Made by a program: the position numbers and the translations under genes
Shown: piece by piece, positions 26,527 to 39,165 of the stretch
Numbering within the stretch: the stretch's first letter is position 1
Layout: every line of letters begins with the position of its first letter
Source of the DNA: Argentina anserina
Lineage: Eukaryota; Streptophyta; Magnoliopsida; Rosales; Rosaceae
Direction: 5' to 3'
DNA: 64,000 nt
Assembly (NCBI RefSeq): GCF_933775445.1
Contig: NC_065877.1
Location: forward strand, 27,776,001 to 27,840,000
Notes under the pieces: model-generated
Seen by the model: the letters and a program-made list of their open reading frames with translations, nothing else
Told to the model about the DNA's origin: nothing
The model's database searches: none

Positions 26527-28101
26527 TTTATAAGTAGCTTTAGTTGTGCTGTAAGAATAATTAACTACCTAAGCTTTTGGCGGTGAACCACTGAATTGTA
26601 CATTACAAGTGTTGTGAAATTAGCTACCAAAATACCTGCCCGTTTGGTGAACTTTGTATACCAGTGCTCCGGATTCACTCAATCATCAAAAAGAGATGGC
26701 ATGAACAATGAGTGTTTCACCTTGAGTCTATTCCGAAGGAGTGAATCCACCCCCCCCCCCCCCCAATAAGGGTGTTTCACCTTCACTCCTTCAGTCCATT
26801 CCAAACGTGCCCGGTGTGTCACTAAGAACAACTACACCCATAAAATGGTTTTCCTTAAGCAAAAAGTGGTCCCAGAAGTAAAATTTATTTCAAGAAAATC
26901 GATTTCATATTTTACTTAAGCAAATTGATTTTTGCACACACTCATTCACAATTTGATTGAGCAATTTAATTTTGTCTTGTTGTGAAATGATTAAATTTTT
27001 TTACCGGATATATTTACAACAAATAATAATGTACCACGTCGAAATGCCCAGATCTATTAAACCGTTGGCCCATTCGGTAAGCCACGTATTAGCCATTCAT
27101 TGGCTCGTTAATTTTTTTTTATCTTTTACTGGCGCGTGCATTGCACACGCCTAATAGAAAAAAAAATTAAAATGCGTCTGACGTCACCCACGTGTTGTAG
27201 GCTCCGCCAGGCGGTCGAGCAATCACCAGAGCAAACTTTGCTCGAGCGGAAGGGCGAGCAAACCGTCCCAGTTGACTAGGTGAGCAACTCTTGTCTGATG
27301 CGAGATCAGAAATGGGTTTGCTCGAGCAAACCTCCCAGTCCCAGTTGGTGCTCGAGCACCACCTCCTCCTTTGCTCGCCGGTGCGGGAGCTCTAAAGAAG
27401 GATTGGTGACTTGGTGGTGCTAGAGACCCAGTACCCTTGAATTATTTTTGCAAACAGTATGTCGCAACTAATTTTCTTTTAGATGTGGACCATTAGAACC
27501 TCGAGTCTGTTAATTGATATCAGACTGGTTAAATGTGAAGCAGTGAAGGGAATGATGAACTGTTGTTGGTACCGAGGGAATTTCAATCCCCCACAAAGGA
27601 TGGATTGGAACAGTGTGAGCATCCCACTGAACCCCGAAACCAAATCTAGGGGCAACACCATGATCATACTATCGAAATAGATATTTTGTACACATACAAT
27701 TTCAAAATTGAGACCTCTAAAAGGGGAATAGGGGGTCTGCTAGGAATCAACTGAGGGTAATAAGACTATTGGGGAGCAATAAACTTTCCAATGACAAATT
27801 AAACGGATGCTATCAAAATACAAAATGCGGCAGAGAGTGGTAGAAGATAAAACAACCAAAAAGAAAAACTAAGCTTAATCCACTGATCTAAACTTAACAG
27901 AACATACTACTTGACAGCACTACAAAAGTCAAGAACCTATAGGAATAGCAAAATTGATCATTGTTACCTAATAAAGATTAAAACAAACATCAGTTATCAA
28001 CCCTCTAAACAATAATCTTCCATTGACATAGACCAGTTCAGAATTTGAAGAAGGGGTTAAGAAGAGTCATGTTTTAAGGCCAAAATTCATACCATGAATG
28101 G
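26527..28101. other. Intergenic region between the SQE 3' end and eIF2B alpha 3' end
   Basis: Convergent 3' ends flank this 1.6-kb spacer. It holds a C homopolymer near 26750-26764, and a GC-rich block (27186-27400) with repeated GAGCAA/TTGCTC words and two perfect palindromes: GGTTTGCTCGAGCAAACC (27315-27332) and GGTGCTCGAGCACC (27347-27360). No coding sequence is recognised. Confidence 0.5.
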
Positions 28102-30318
28102 TTACAAGTAAAGCTGAATCAGCTCATCACTGACAACCGATGGGGTGAGGACACCCAAGTCTGTGAATAGTAAAGTGAGATATTGAGGAGGCGTATAATC
28201 ACGGGCAGATCTTTCAACCTCGACCTTGGATGGGATGGGAACTCCAAAATCAATGGGGCGTAATGCAGGGGCCATGTCTTTTTGGTCCAATGGATAAAGG
28301 CGAGCAAACTGTAGAAACAATTTAAATATGTTATGATTAATGAAGCCAGAGCTTACAAAGCCTAAAGAGAAAATTGCATTCCTGCTCTGAAATCTTATAG
28401 CAATTCTAACTAAATGAAAACATGTGATATGTCAGGGAAAAAGAATTATGAATTTTTTTTTTGCAGCTGCAGCAAAACATACTGCTGCAAAAAAAGTGCT
28501 AAATAGGAGAAAATAATTGCCTGTAAGAAATGCACAACTGATATAATAAAATTTTCTCACTATTAGAAGACTGAGATACCTTGTAGCTTTCAGCAGCTAC
28601 ATAAACTGGTTTGTTCATGCTATGTGCCACCAATGCAATTTGATAGGTTCCCATCATATTTATAATGCCTCCACTTTCAACAACTCCATCTGCCCCAACA
28701 AACACCATGTCAACCTCATCCATGGTATATGCCACTGCAGAGTCTATTAGGAGCTTAACAGGAACATCAAGCTTGGCCAGCTCATTTGATAACCGTAATC
28801 CTGTTCTGTCTGGTCTTCCCTCTGCAGTGTATAGAGCCCATATTGAAACATTGCAGACGAAAACAATAAAGCAGAACCAATCACATTAAGTTATTTCATA
28901 CTAGTCCTACTACTTACAAATAACATCAATGGAAAGACTGATACACTGACATATGTTAAGAAGAACCATACCAATTTAGGGGTTTCTAGTGGTGCAAAAA
29001 ATTAAAAATTTCCTTATTCCATATGCCAATTTGATAATTTCAGTTTACAAAAGGCACACTATAGTTGACAGCATGATAAAGATTCAAACCTGTGCAGAAA
29101 ACTCGAAAGAGTTTCTTGCTCTGTGCCGCAGCCTTCAGTACTTCTAGAACGACTCTAGAGAAGCCATGAACTAAGATGGTGCAACCATCAAATATAAAGT
29201 CTTGACTAAGTACAGCAATGATTCTGCGAGCCTACAGTATAAGAACCAAGTGTAACTGAATAACCAGAACCAGCTATTATACATCAAACACATCTTGTTA
29301 AGGACATGAATCACGTACCTTTGTAGATATCTCCCCGAACTTCTCTGCACGTTCAATCAAACGAGACTTGGCTGAGTTGAAATCCTCATACTCTAGCGCT
29401 GAAGTTCGCGTAACATACCGCGTGAACAAGTCGCATCCAGCAGTCAAAGATATAGACGTCGTATCCCATGACTGAAGCAGATGAGAGAGCAGCAAATCAA
29501 GTTAATCAAAGTCCTATTCGGAAAGTTAACAGAGCATTGTAGCTTAACTTCTCATACTATCTGTAACTTAGATTAACTAACAGTAAACACTAACAGACAC
29601 AAAGTTCGCTACTGCTTATTTGCTTCACGAAAATCACAGCCTTCTTATTGACAATTTGACATAGTAAAGTTTTCGACTGACGGCAACTAGAGTTTTCCTC
29701 AGCAAATTTCAATGCAGGACATTGCATTGGCTTCAAATCTTCGACGAACATGTTTCCATTACTCTATGCATTGCTATAAATTTCAGTCAAAAATTCATAA
29801 AGCACTAATTCCAATAGCAGTACTGATATTTCAAAGCTAAATTAATCTTCCAAAAATCTAAACAATCCAATCAAAGAATCGAAAAGCTCAAAGAAATCGA
29901 CTACCTTGAGAGAATCGGAGGCCTTCTTGAGCTCAATTTCGAGCTCCATCATAGTGGTGGCCTCGCTCGACCTAATAACCGACGCCAAGGCCCGAATCGC
30001 TGCCACGGCCTCAGCCAAATCAGGCTGCTTCCGCCAGCTATTAAACTCCTCGATGACACTAAACGCCTTGCCGGAATCCGAGTCCGGTTTGGGCTCAGCC
30101 TCAGGAACGGAGGCCTGTTCGTCGGGAATTCGGCCGACGGCGGCCTGGGCCTGGGCGAGCCAGTCGCTGGTGACGACGCCGGTGTGGGCGGCCCGGGCCT
30201 GGTAGTAGGCGGAGTTGGCGTTAGGGTTTGGGAGGGCGGCGTCGGCCATAGGGGGCGGTGCGGCGTCGTTTTGGGGTCGATTGTCGAGAATGAAGGAGGC
30301 GGATCTCCGCCACATCAA
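28102..30318 (-). CDS. Translation initiation factor eIF2B, alpha subunit, 385 aa
   Basis: Regulatory subunit of eIF2B, the guanine-nucleotide exchange factor that recycles eIF2 in the cytosol. Exons: 29905-30318, 29319-29471, 29090-29231, 28580-28821, 28102-28308; lengths sum to 386 codons including stop. The C-terminal IF-2B (Rossmann-like) domain is clear: TILVHGFSRVVLEVL, EGRPDRTGLRLSNELA, then DMVFVGADGVVESGGI and GTYQIALVAHSMNKPVYVAA, ending with YLTLLFTDLGVLTPSVVSDE. The Ala- and Pro-rich N-terminal ~80 residues are a plant-type extension. The start was taken as the first of two adjacent Met codons (MMWRRS); the in-frame Met before ADAALPN is an alternative. No defects seen. Confidence 0.95.
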
Positions 30319-30649
30319 TGCGTTGTTAATTTTAGAGAGGAGAAAACTAGAAAAGGCGGATATGCCGGTTAACTGTTTTGTTTGGTAAATAAGATTCCGG
30401 TGAGTTTGATTAGCGGTTTAAGCACACTGATTATCATTGTAGTGACTAGTGACTAGTGAGTTCTTTACCAAAACGACCGTGTATTAGCCTAAACACAATA
30501 AGTATTACTGTATTAGTCTTTATTGACTGACGAGTGCAATATAGCCGCCGCCCCGCCCTGTTTTTCATTTTTTCGGTTTTTCCTATTCTCTTACTATTAA
30601 ATTCGTACTAGTCTTCTTTTACGCGCTATGGTGTGTGAAATGGTCTCCA
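30319..30649. other. eIF2B alpha 5' leader/promoter region
   Basis: No coding sequence. A GTAGTGACTAGTGACTAGTGAG short tandem (about 30438) and AT-rich sequence lie upstream. The start of transcription cannot be set from sequence. Confidence 0.4.
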
Positions 30650-31215
30650 TTAAGTTGCACGGAATTGAGTATGGGTACGTGGAAACGAAACGTTTAGAAA
30701 CGCGGAAGCGTGTTTTTTTAAAATTTAGAAAGCGGATACGTTTTGGAAACGTCGAAATAAAAAAATATATATTATATAAAAAATAAATATACTAACAAAT
30801 TTTTAGTTTAAGTAACTCAAAATCACAAATAACTTAAATAACTTGGTGGTCAACATTCGAAATAATACAAATATAATGAGAGATCTAGGTATCAATAAGA
30901 GAGAATGAGGGTCGGCGACTCGGCGGGAGGTCAAAAATATGTCGAAATAAGTCATTTGACTTAATGAATGTAGGTCTAGTCCTTCATTTAAAAAATAAAA
31001 AATTAACATAAAAACCTTTATTTTTTGGAAACTCGTGTTTCCACCACGTTTCAAAAACACATTTTTCTGTAAACACATTTCCGGGCATTTCCGACAAGTT
31101 TCCGACACGTTTTCGGGCGTTTTCGAGCGTTTCCAGACAATTTCGTCATGTTTTCGGAATGGTTCCGCTTCGGAAGCAGGAAACGTGGGTGTAGGCACGT
31201 TTCTGTGCTTCCTAG
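30650..31215. mobile_element. GGAAGCG-rich inverted-repeat element, copy 2
   Basis: The left end has GCACGGAATTGAG, GGGTACGTGGAAACG and GAAACGCGGAAGCG, parallel to 20795-20850. The right part (about 31025-31215) is a run of GTTTCC/CGTTTTC motifs ending CGGAAGCAGGAAACG and TTTCTGTGC. Ends are approximate. It has diverged from copy 1 (GAAACG in place of many GAAGCG). Confidence 0.5.
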
Positions 31216-31238
31216 GATATCACATAAGAGCATACTTA

Positions 31239-32162
31239 AGGTTCAAAATCTTATAGTTATTTCTGATATCTCCCTTAAAAAATGATATAATTTAGAGGTA
31301 AATATATTCTTTTTTTCGTATTTACGATATTTATCTCATAACATAAATTATCTCCGATATTTACGATATATCTGATATATCTTTGATATTTTGGAGAAAT
31401 ATCTGAAAATTTTCACTTAAAATTTTTATCTCAACTTGAAGATGTCTCGGACTCTCGAAGATAAGTTTTTGACTAATTACTCATCTCGAGCCTCAGGAGA
31501 TATCAAAAAGAATACTAGAAGAGTAGTCCTAAATCGGCTAATTTTTAATTTTTCGTAAAAAGATATCTGGATTAGGAGTGAAGGTTCAAGTCTTAACTTC
31601 TAAGAGTCAAGTCATTGATGATCAAAGTATAACGGAAGGAGGACAAGAGGAACCATTAATGATCAAAGTATTTCATCTGATGTTATTTCAGTTGCCTTAA
31701 GTTTTGATTCTATTAGTTTAGGCACATAGTACACTGGGATGTCAAATGAATCACATGAAGTCAACTATCAATTTGGTTATCCTATTTACGATTATGGTTA
31801 GTTTTGAGAAGTATATGATCAATTATCGAATTGGGTTCATCCTTACTATTCTCTTCTCGGAGAAACTGTCGGTAGTTAGAAAGAGATATATGACTATTTT
31901 GTTAACCATTACAATTCGTACTATATGGCTCGTATGTCTTGAACCTATTGTAGTTTTGTTGACCAACATTTCAAACACCTATAGTCTCTTATTGTTACTA
32001 AATAAAGTTAAAAAGTGTATTTGTTTGTATGTAATTCAATAATAAATAAATAAATATTTTTCGGAACATGAACGATATATTTTTTCCAATATCCCCGATA
32101 TATATCTGATATCTCACTTTAAAAAAATATATATATCTACCGATACCGATATTTTGAACTTT
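31239..32162. mobile_element. Non-autonomous Mutator-like element with 11-bp target duplication
   Basis: The 924-bp element is flanked by identical GAGCATACTTA at 31228-31238 and 32163-32173. The termini share GTTCAAAAT in inverted orientation. The subterminal regions are full of GATATATC/CGATAT words in both orientations. A 9-11 bp duplication is the Mutator-superfamily signature. The only open frame (31746-32042) has no transposase features. Confidence 0.7.
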
Positions 32163-32644
32163 GAGCATACTTAGTTTACAATTTCGTTATGCGTTTGCGA
32201 CTAATTTCCTATGTCAAAATAGTTACTTTTGTTGTACACATGAACATGGATTCGGGACCATAAGTGCTACAATGCGTTATTTGTAGCACCTTACAGCATG
32301 AGTCGGAGATGACCTTATTCCTTTTAACTTAATTAGAGGCGCTCATGTCAATTTACTCGTTCTAAAGCGATTTAGGACTCATCATATCTTGGAAAAGAAA
32401 GGTTAAAAATAACTCAATTAACTCAACCTGAATACAAAATTGGCATGGGATCCGAATAAGTAACACAGGTACGTACTTTTAATTCACCAGCTAGCTAGCC
32501 AAGCATCTCAACTGACAATAGTTAATTAAAATTAATCTTAATTTAGTCCTTGGTTTTCAAGGGATAAATACTTAGAGGGGAATGACTAACCTAATTGGAG
32601 ACTCAAAAACTAGTTAAATTAGTTACTGATTTGTTTTCACTGAA
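32163..32644. other. Spacer downstream of the LOR gene
   Basis: Begins with the second copy of the 11-bp target duplication and otherwise holds no gene, RNA or repeat that I recognise. The 3' untranslated region of the LOR gene should fall at its right end. Confidence 0.4.
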
Positions 32645-33465
32645 TCACAATCTATGGTTGATGAGACCATACACAACAAGAAGCCCTACAATAAGAGAGT
32701 GATCGATGAAGGGCTCTACCACTAGTGTCAAGACATCTTCTCCTAGTACCACTCCACATGTTGACTGCTTTCTCTTTGCCTGTTTAGTGAAGCATCGTCC
32801 AGATTGACATGAAAATCATCAGTAACCATATATATGTGGTCGGTAAATCGTAACCTACGTAGTACAATTAGTAAGAACAATTGAGAAAATTTTAATTACC
32901 TCTGCAACAAGTCGTCCAAACTCGTCTAATATCTTGCAGGCTGACTTTCCATCACTCCAGCTCTCTATTCTGTATTGCTGTATTTGATTCTTATCAAGTC
33001 CCACTATGACTTTACATGCTGACTTGCCTTTAAATCTTCGCCTAACTTGAAAATTGGGTGTATCATTCGAGTTGATCTCTTTACCATTACTGGATCTGTA
33101 TCCCTCCCAGACACCAAGCAATTTGGATTTCTGCTTAACAAATGGTTTTGTGTTAATTTATCAAATCATACTTTTGAGTCCATAAATCTAACTTGATCAT
33201 CAAAATTATGATGCTATGAAGTTACCTTTCGTAGTATGCTGAATAGGATCTGGCCTTTCAAATTCATAAGATGAACTTTAGCTCTACCTCTAGAGTCGTA
33301 ATTATCGACACGATACAGGATCTGACCGTTAGAATCAAAAACAGTGCAACCATGGCCATTCATTATGAGTGACTTCATCCATACTGTGAATGTTTCTTGC
33401 TTTGAAGTAAAATAGCTGCCAGGGGATGAAGAAGAAAGTGGCGCTTGGGGATAAACCTTTGCCAT
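32645..33465 (-). CDS. LURP-one-related (LOR, DUF567) protein, 201 aa
   Basis: Member of the plant LOR family, a tubby-like C-terminal-domain fold linked in Arabidopsis to defence responses; its biochemical role is unclear. Exons 33226-33465, 32900-33130 and 32645-32779 join in phase 0 and give 201 residues, the usual family length. Visible features: the N-terminal TVWMKSLIMNGHGCTVFDSN, GQILYRVDNYDSRGR, the central FKGKSACKVIVG, and the C-terminal GVVLGEDVLTLVVEPFIDHS followed by the hydrophobic LIVGLLVVYGLI helix typical of the fold. It begins MAKVYPQAP, similar to LOR8-type members, though I cannot assign the paralogue. A (TA)n-flanked transposon lies about 160 bp upstream of the ATG. Confidence 0.9.
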
Positions 33466-33625
33466 TTTTCAAGAAGAATTGGGAAGGTGTACTTTTTCAG
33501 CAACAAACTAAGACGTTATATATACAAATATACTTGAAGCACCTACAAACCTAATCGAAAACTAAAATAATAAAAGCATAGGTAGCATTATGTATGGAAA
33601 TATATATAAATATATATATATATAC

Positions 33626-33993
33626 ATGAAGTATCACAAACAGACGTCCACAACTCTCTTAAAGTGTGAATGTCTCAGTTTTTTCCACTATCACATGTTG
33701 GCGATGACGTTTCTATTGCCGGAGAAACTATAGATGCATCATAGATGTCGTTACAATGAAGATGAAGGCCTAAGGAGAGAAAGTTTGAAGTTTTGGACAA
33801 CAGTCTCACTTGAAACTGCTGGTTCATTGAAATATATTAAAAACCAGTCGGCGGCGGCTCCACCGACAAGAAGAAGCTCCAAGACAGGCTTGAACTCTGT
33901 ACACCAGCAAAAGATCTGTCACCGGCACATGATCGTTAAAAAAGCTGGGACGTCCGCACTTTAAGGGTTGTGCATATGTCCTCTTGTGATCCC

Positions 33994-33995
<2 letters not shown>
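33626..33995. mobile_element. (TA)n-inserted inverted-repeat element, copy 3, upstream of LOR
   Basis: Flanked by TA-rich runs at about 33600-33625 and 33996-34032. The termini form an imperfect inverted repeat of about 50 bp: ATCACAAACAGACGTCC... and CTTAAAGTGTGAATGTCTCA on the left against the complement of GGGACGTCCGCACTTTAAG and CTCTTGTGAT on the right. It shares the 12-mer GGACGTCCGCAC (33948-33959) with the copy in OSC intron 5 (18542-18553). The interior differs from the other two copies. Confidence 0.65.
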
Positions 33996-34032
<37 letters not shown>

Positions 34033-34035
<3 letters not shown>

Positions 34036-37000
34036 ACGTGTGGATTATGACATGCATGCATTATGGCTGGCTAGCTAGAATAAAATACTTGATAATTTAC
34101 CATTTGATCTATGTGATTTTGAAGATATATATGCCATTACATGACTGGAAAAGCTCCACTATTATATTTCACTTTTGTAATTTTTTGAACTTTTTCCCAA
34201 GAATTACTTAAAATCACTCAGAAAAAGTGGTTTTAAAACCTTACTTAACATCCAGTTGACCTAATAAAAATGATAAAACTAATTATAATCTTATCAATAT
34301 CTAGTCACTTTGTTGCCTATGTCATATTGGGGGTTATCTCTGTACGTAGCTATATGGAGTTGAGCTCAGCGATCACCTAATAACAAGTCCAATCATCAAG
34401 GTTTGGAATTCAGATTACATGCATATGTATATACATACTTTCTAGTTCCTCGATCTTATGGGGTTATAGTCTTCCTTGCAATAATGATACTTATTAATAA
34501 GATCACAAATTTTTATATTATCATTTGTTGGCTCATATCTCAACCTACATTATCAAGCTAATAATCTCTAGCTTCCTCATGTCTGCGCAACCATTTTTAC
34601 ACATGGAGATCGATTGAAGAAGACAAAGTGAGACTAAGAAATGCTAGCTACTATATAGTTTATTTCAACCTCATCATTAACGACTCTTTATTCCTTATAT
34701 TATTGCAATGTAACTCCTTAAAAGAATGTAGACCTGTTTCTTAGATAACACAGTTAAGAGCACAATATATAGGATTCTAAAGTTTCATTGAACAGGTTTC
34801 AATCATGAAACTACAGTGTAAAAAGGAAAACAAAGCGTGATTTTGTTACTTACTAGCATATCCATGAAGGAGATAGCGCGTTGCAAACTGATAAATACGT
34901 GAAGTTTGAGGATCGGAAGTTTCAATTTCAACTACCAACAGAAGCTCCGAGATACCAGTTAGAAAACCAGTATAATCGACCCAAAAGCATTAAGCGATTT
35001 TTGTAAAGAATTCGACCAAAAACAAATGAAACTACCGGCCAGTCCACGATCATGACCATAAGATTTGCATATAGTTGACAATTTTATGTATCAAATAAAG
35101 AACTTCGATCAGACTGATTTTGCTAGTGAACGTGATTCTGAAGCGTCTCAATGCCAGCGGTCCTGTATGTTACCTTTTGCAAATAAACCATACGTACGTA
35201 CATATACGACAGTGGCCAGAAGTAGTAGGTATGAATTGATCACTAGAATCTGGTAGCTAAGTGGTTGCAAACTCTGCAGATATTTCGTACGGATTCGGAT
35301 GCCTGCAGATAGATGACAAAGCCTGGGTTTATGCTGTGCCCTAATGAACCCACTGAAGCATACATAAGCATATACAAATTAGAAAAGAGGAACTGACCTA
35401 ATACCAAGGCCATTAATATATAGGAGAAATCTTATTATAATTTGTTACCTTCATCTTTACATATTATTATTCTCTGCAATCTCTGTCTGTTTCTACTCTC
35501 CAGCATGCGTCACACTAGCTAAGGCGGCTATATTGTGGTGCATCTCGATCGATCTTCCTCTAATACTAACATTTTTGTGGATTTGAAATGAGGTCCAAAA
35601 ATCTAAGAGAAATCGACCATATACCTTAAGATATTGGTCATTCTGCTCCAACTGACATTTACATTTTCGTATTGTAAATCAAGTGGGAGGTACTTTTTAC
35701 GGAGTATTTCTTTATGATTAGTATATATGTCTGTAGATGGAAAAATCCAAACCGTACAAGTTTTTAGGAATTAGGTTCTTGTCAATGGGGGTTCTGGATA
35801 AGCATCAGTGACTGAGTCAGAGGTAGACGACGTAGAGATTTAAGAGATGAATAAGGTTTTGTTGACTGAGTTCATCTGATAAAATACCTTATCTTTCTGA
35901 GAATATGTTTCTGCATGTTTAAGTTTACTTAGCTCAAAATGTGTGATATATAGCCCTAATTAAGTATATCTTCTTGATTTAGATGTGCCGCCAATTCATT
36001 CTCTGCCATTGATTGTTCGGTTTTCTTCCAATTTCTATTTTTATACAAACATGTTACACTTCTTTTAGTATTTTTTTAACAACACTATATGACTGAAGGC
36101 TGGCTAAACCCCGCGCAAAGACATGAACACTACCTCCACCAAATTAAGTAGTCGTTTAAATTGTAAATGCGTTTACCGTACATGCATGCTTGGAAGGATG
36201 TCCTCGCTTAATTTTGTCCCGGAAGGTGATACTTTGCCAAACTGATCGATCGATGGAATGAGTTTCAGCGTCTTTTCGATCAGTCTATATATTACTCTTA
36301 TCACGTGTTGTCCCTAGCTAGTTCAGCATTCGAAGTAAGTTAATAAACATCGATCTTACGTACTTCGTATGCATGCTTCAACAAAGTAAATAGGACTCTG
36401 ACTACGTTAAATTAGATAGATTTTAATATCCCATAGTTTTCTGATAATGCTCATGAATACATGATGCCGGTAGCCTTCGACCTATTGTAAAAATTTGAGG
36501 TCACCGACCCATCGTAATTGACTATGAAAATAAGAGGAATTCTAGTCACATTCCACAAGCATGTTCCCTAATTTGGACAAGATCCCTTTACCAAACTGTT
36601 TAATTTCCATTAATCACCTAGACCCACTTGTTCGTCATAACCAATATATTTAGAAGAGAAATCTTGACCTTGTTGTGTAGTTGTTCACGTAAGATGATCA
36701 AAACCTTTCCTAGGAATGCTAGCTTTTGCGCTTAGCTCGTTACTACTATATGTATGTCATTATGTCTTGATCATGAGCTAATATACTACGTAAAGCAATT
36801 GCCAAACAATTAGCTTCTTTAAATACCACAGTCTTGGATCTGACTTTGTTACAACCTTTAGAGCATGCTTAATTATACCTCTATTAACAAAACATTGTAT
36901 CATCATGATCATACGATAACCACAAATGATGCGCATCACCTCTCAGTCAATCCATCACACACCTAACGATCTCTCCAATCACACTGACCAAGTATGTGGA

Positions 37001-37037
37001 ATCAAAAACATGTGTATCTACATTTTGTAATGACATG
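34033..37037. other. 3-kb stretch with no recognised gene
   Basis: AT-rich sequence with only short chance frames. No tRNA fold, transposon end or conserved protein motif was found on either strand. The left edge is the (TA)n run after copy 3 of the foldback element. Confidence 0.5.
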
Positions 37038-37514
37038 GGCGGATATAGGATGTAAAATGTGGTAGGGCTTGCTCGAATTTTTTTTTGTTGGTAATTTTTC
37101 TCCCTAAAATTTAGAATTATATTTTAAATAAATAAAAATATTGTACTTAAAAGGGATAATGGGAGAACAAAAGGAGAAAAGGAGCAAAAACTTAAGGAAT
37201 TTTTTGAGAAAAACTAATGAATAACGTTATAAAATAAGAGAACATAAAAACAATTGGAGAAAAAAAAGAACAAATAGGTAACAGAAGAACCAAAAATGAA
37301 AATAAGGTGAAAAACAAAACATGAAAACAACATAAAATAAAAGGATATCACAAATCCCTTCACCGAGACTCAAACTAGGGAAGTGGTAGAGAAGATAAAT
37401 GGAGTTAACCAACTAAACCATACATCACATAGTACACAGTTGTTGGGGGTAATTATATATATAAGAAAAACTTGCAAGGGCTCCAGCCCATGCAAGCCCT
37501 GGGCTGGATCTGCC
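37038..37514. mobile_element. Probable hAT-like non-autonomous element
   Basis: The left end GGCGGATATAGGATG...AGGGCTTGC is matched by the complement of the right end (GGCAGATCCAGCCCAGGGCTTGC), a pattern common in plant hAT-derived elements. CATG abuts both sides. No convincing 8-bp duplication could be read and there is no transposase. Confidence 0.45.
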
Positions 37515-37884
37515 ATGTGCAATGAGCGGCGCGCCCCATAGCTGAATGACTTTGCACTCTATGTTTCTGAGCTTCATCCTAGTCTAGCCCCAAAATCCAT
37601 AACACTGATTTTTCACTCATCTAGTTTCAATCAGTATCTTGCTCCAAATCAAACTCATCTATAATCTTATATGCCCTTGTTGTCTCTCACAAAACTAAAA
37701 GCTCAAACAAATCCTCAAATCTCATTCACCTGCTTGAACGAGGCTTCAATTGTATGTTTTATGGATTTTCGTTCAATTCTATATTTGGATTTATCTTCAT
37801 GAATTATCGAGTTCTTCAAATATGGAGATTTAAAGAAGGATTTATATTAGAATCGGAAAAGAGAGAAGAAAACTATAAAAACCC

Positions 37885-38010
37885 AACAACCTGTGCGCTT
37901 CCACGGCGCTTCCAAAACCTTCTTTTTTAGGAGCGCGCTTCTGCCGCGCTTCTATTTTCGATTCCGGTTCTGAAGCGGGAATCGGACATCCGGTGAAGCT
38001 TCCATGCATC
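37885..38010. mobile_element. GGAAGCG-family relic, copy 3 (one end only)
   Basis: GCGCTTCCACGGCGCTTCC ... TCTGAAGCGGGAATCGGACATCC ... GAAGCTTCCATGC matches the right end of the element at 20795-21600. No left end is recognisable, so this is a fragment. Confidence 0.5.
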
Positions 38011-38962
38011 GTAACTTATATATGAAAAATACCTGCAATTCACGCAGGACTTTAATATTGCCTGATTTTAAGTACTGTTAAGTTGAATATAGATCGCTAC
38101 TTCTCATGCCAAAATTCTTAAATGACGTACGCACCTCAGATAATAAGAATAGCTAGGTTTCCTTATCTGTGCAATTTTATTGCTAATCTACTTATTAGAA
38201 CTAAGAATTGAAGTCTTCCAGCGACTATTTATTTGTGACATAGCATTACAAATAAGATTTGATATATCTTCATTGATCATGGCATCATGCGGTAAGAGCT
38301 TCAAATGAACTGGACCTATACATTTAACATGGCCATGCGATAAGGTCTAGCTTCAGGTTAACTGCATGAGTTCGATTGGCAATATGTAGGTAGAGGCTTG
38401 TGTTGGTTTCTCCTCTTCCACAAAACATCAACATTGAAGCTGCAGTCCAAAGTTGTGAGCCGAACCAGTATATGGGCTGATTCTCCTTGAAGCCCAACCC
38501 AATTGCTGACATCATGTTTTTTGCTGACCTCATGGCCCAAGTTTTGGTTTATGCATGCATTTCATAGTCGTTCAAAATCACAGCTTAGGAACATTGTTCC
38601 ATCGTTGAAAAGCAAAAATCTCTTCTTCTTTTGCCTAAAATCTGGATAAAAGTCTTCTTACATATTTTTAGGAAATTTGTTTCTTTTGTTATATTATTGA
38701 CTTTCTTTAAAGTATTGTTTTGTTCTCTAAACAATTGAAGTAAAGTGGATATTTTGACTTTCTCACTCTCAAGTATTTAATGCTTCTTGATCTTGTCTGA
38801 TTGTCACTTGAGTATCTAGTTGAGGCCATTTGATTTTCAACCATGACCTTAGTCACAATACCTCTTTTGTCTCTTGATCTAGTTCCCATTTAGTTCAGTT
38901 TCCTTGTTTGGTTAAGTTAAGCCAATTTGATCAACTACTTCCATGAGGTCCAATGTAGGCCT
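38011..38962. other. Spacer with no recognised gene
   Basis: Minus-strand frames at 38324-38533 and 38707-38889 encode peptides I do not recognise. They look like chance frames or decayed transposon sequence. Confidence 0.4.
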
Positions 38963-39160
38963 CATCATTTAGCCCGCAGACCCGAAAAGTTAGCGGAGGC
39001 CCGCAAGCCCGACGGGTTTTTACCCGGCTCGGCCCGCGAGAAAGCCCGTCAAAGCCCGCTTTCGTGGGTAGAGGGCCGGGCTTAAATTAGAGGTGTGAAA
39101 CCCGGCCTGGCCCGCCAAAAGCCCGCAAGGCCCTTGAGGCCCGGCCCGCCAAATAATAAA
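38963..39160. repeat. GC-rich GCCCG/GGGCC block left of the tandem array
   Basis: Dense GCCCGC, GGCCCG and CCGGGC words (e.g. AAAGCCCGCTTTCGTGGG), abruptly different from the AT-rich surroundings. A similar block at about 42765-42825 follows the array, sharing GTCAAAGCCCGC and GCCCGCAAGGCCC. Such words are typical of the ends of some plant hAT-type elements, so the array may lie inside one large element. No duplication flank was found. Confidence 0.5.
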
Positions 39161-39165
39161 ATATT

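Noticed and set aside
29906..30205. 99-residue plus-strand frame
   Set aside because: Shadow of the Ala-rich first exon of eIF2B alpha on the other strand.
38324..38889. Two minus-strand frames of 60-70 residues
   Set aside because: No recognisable domain, no splice partners, and no start context. Possibly decayed transposon sequence.
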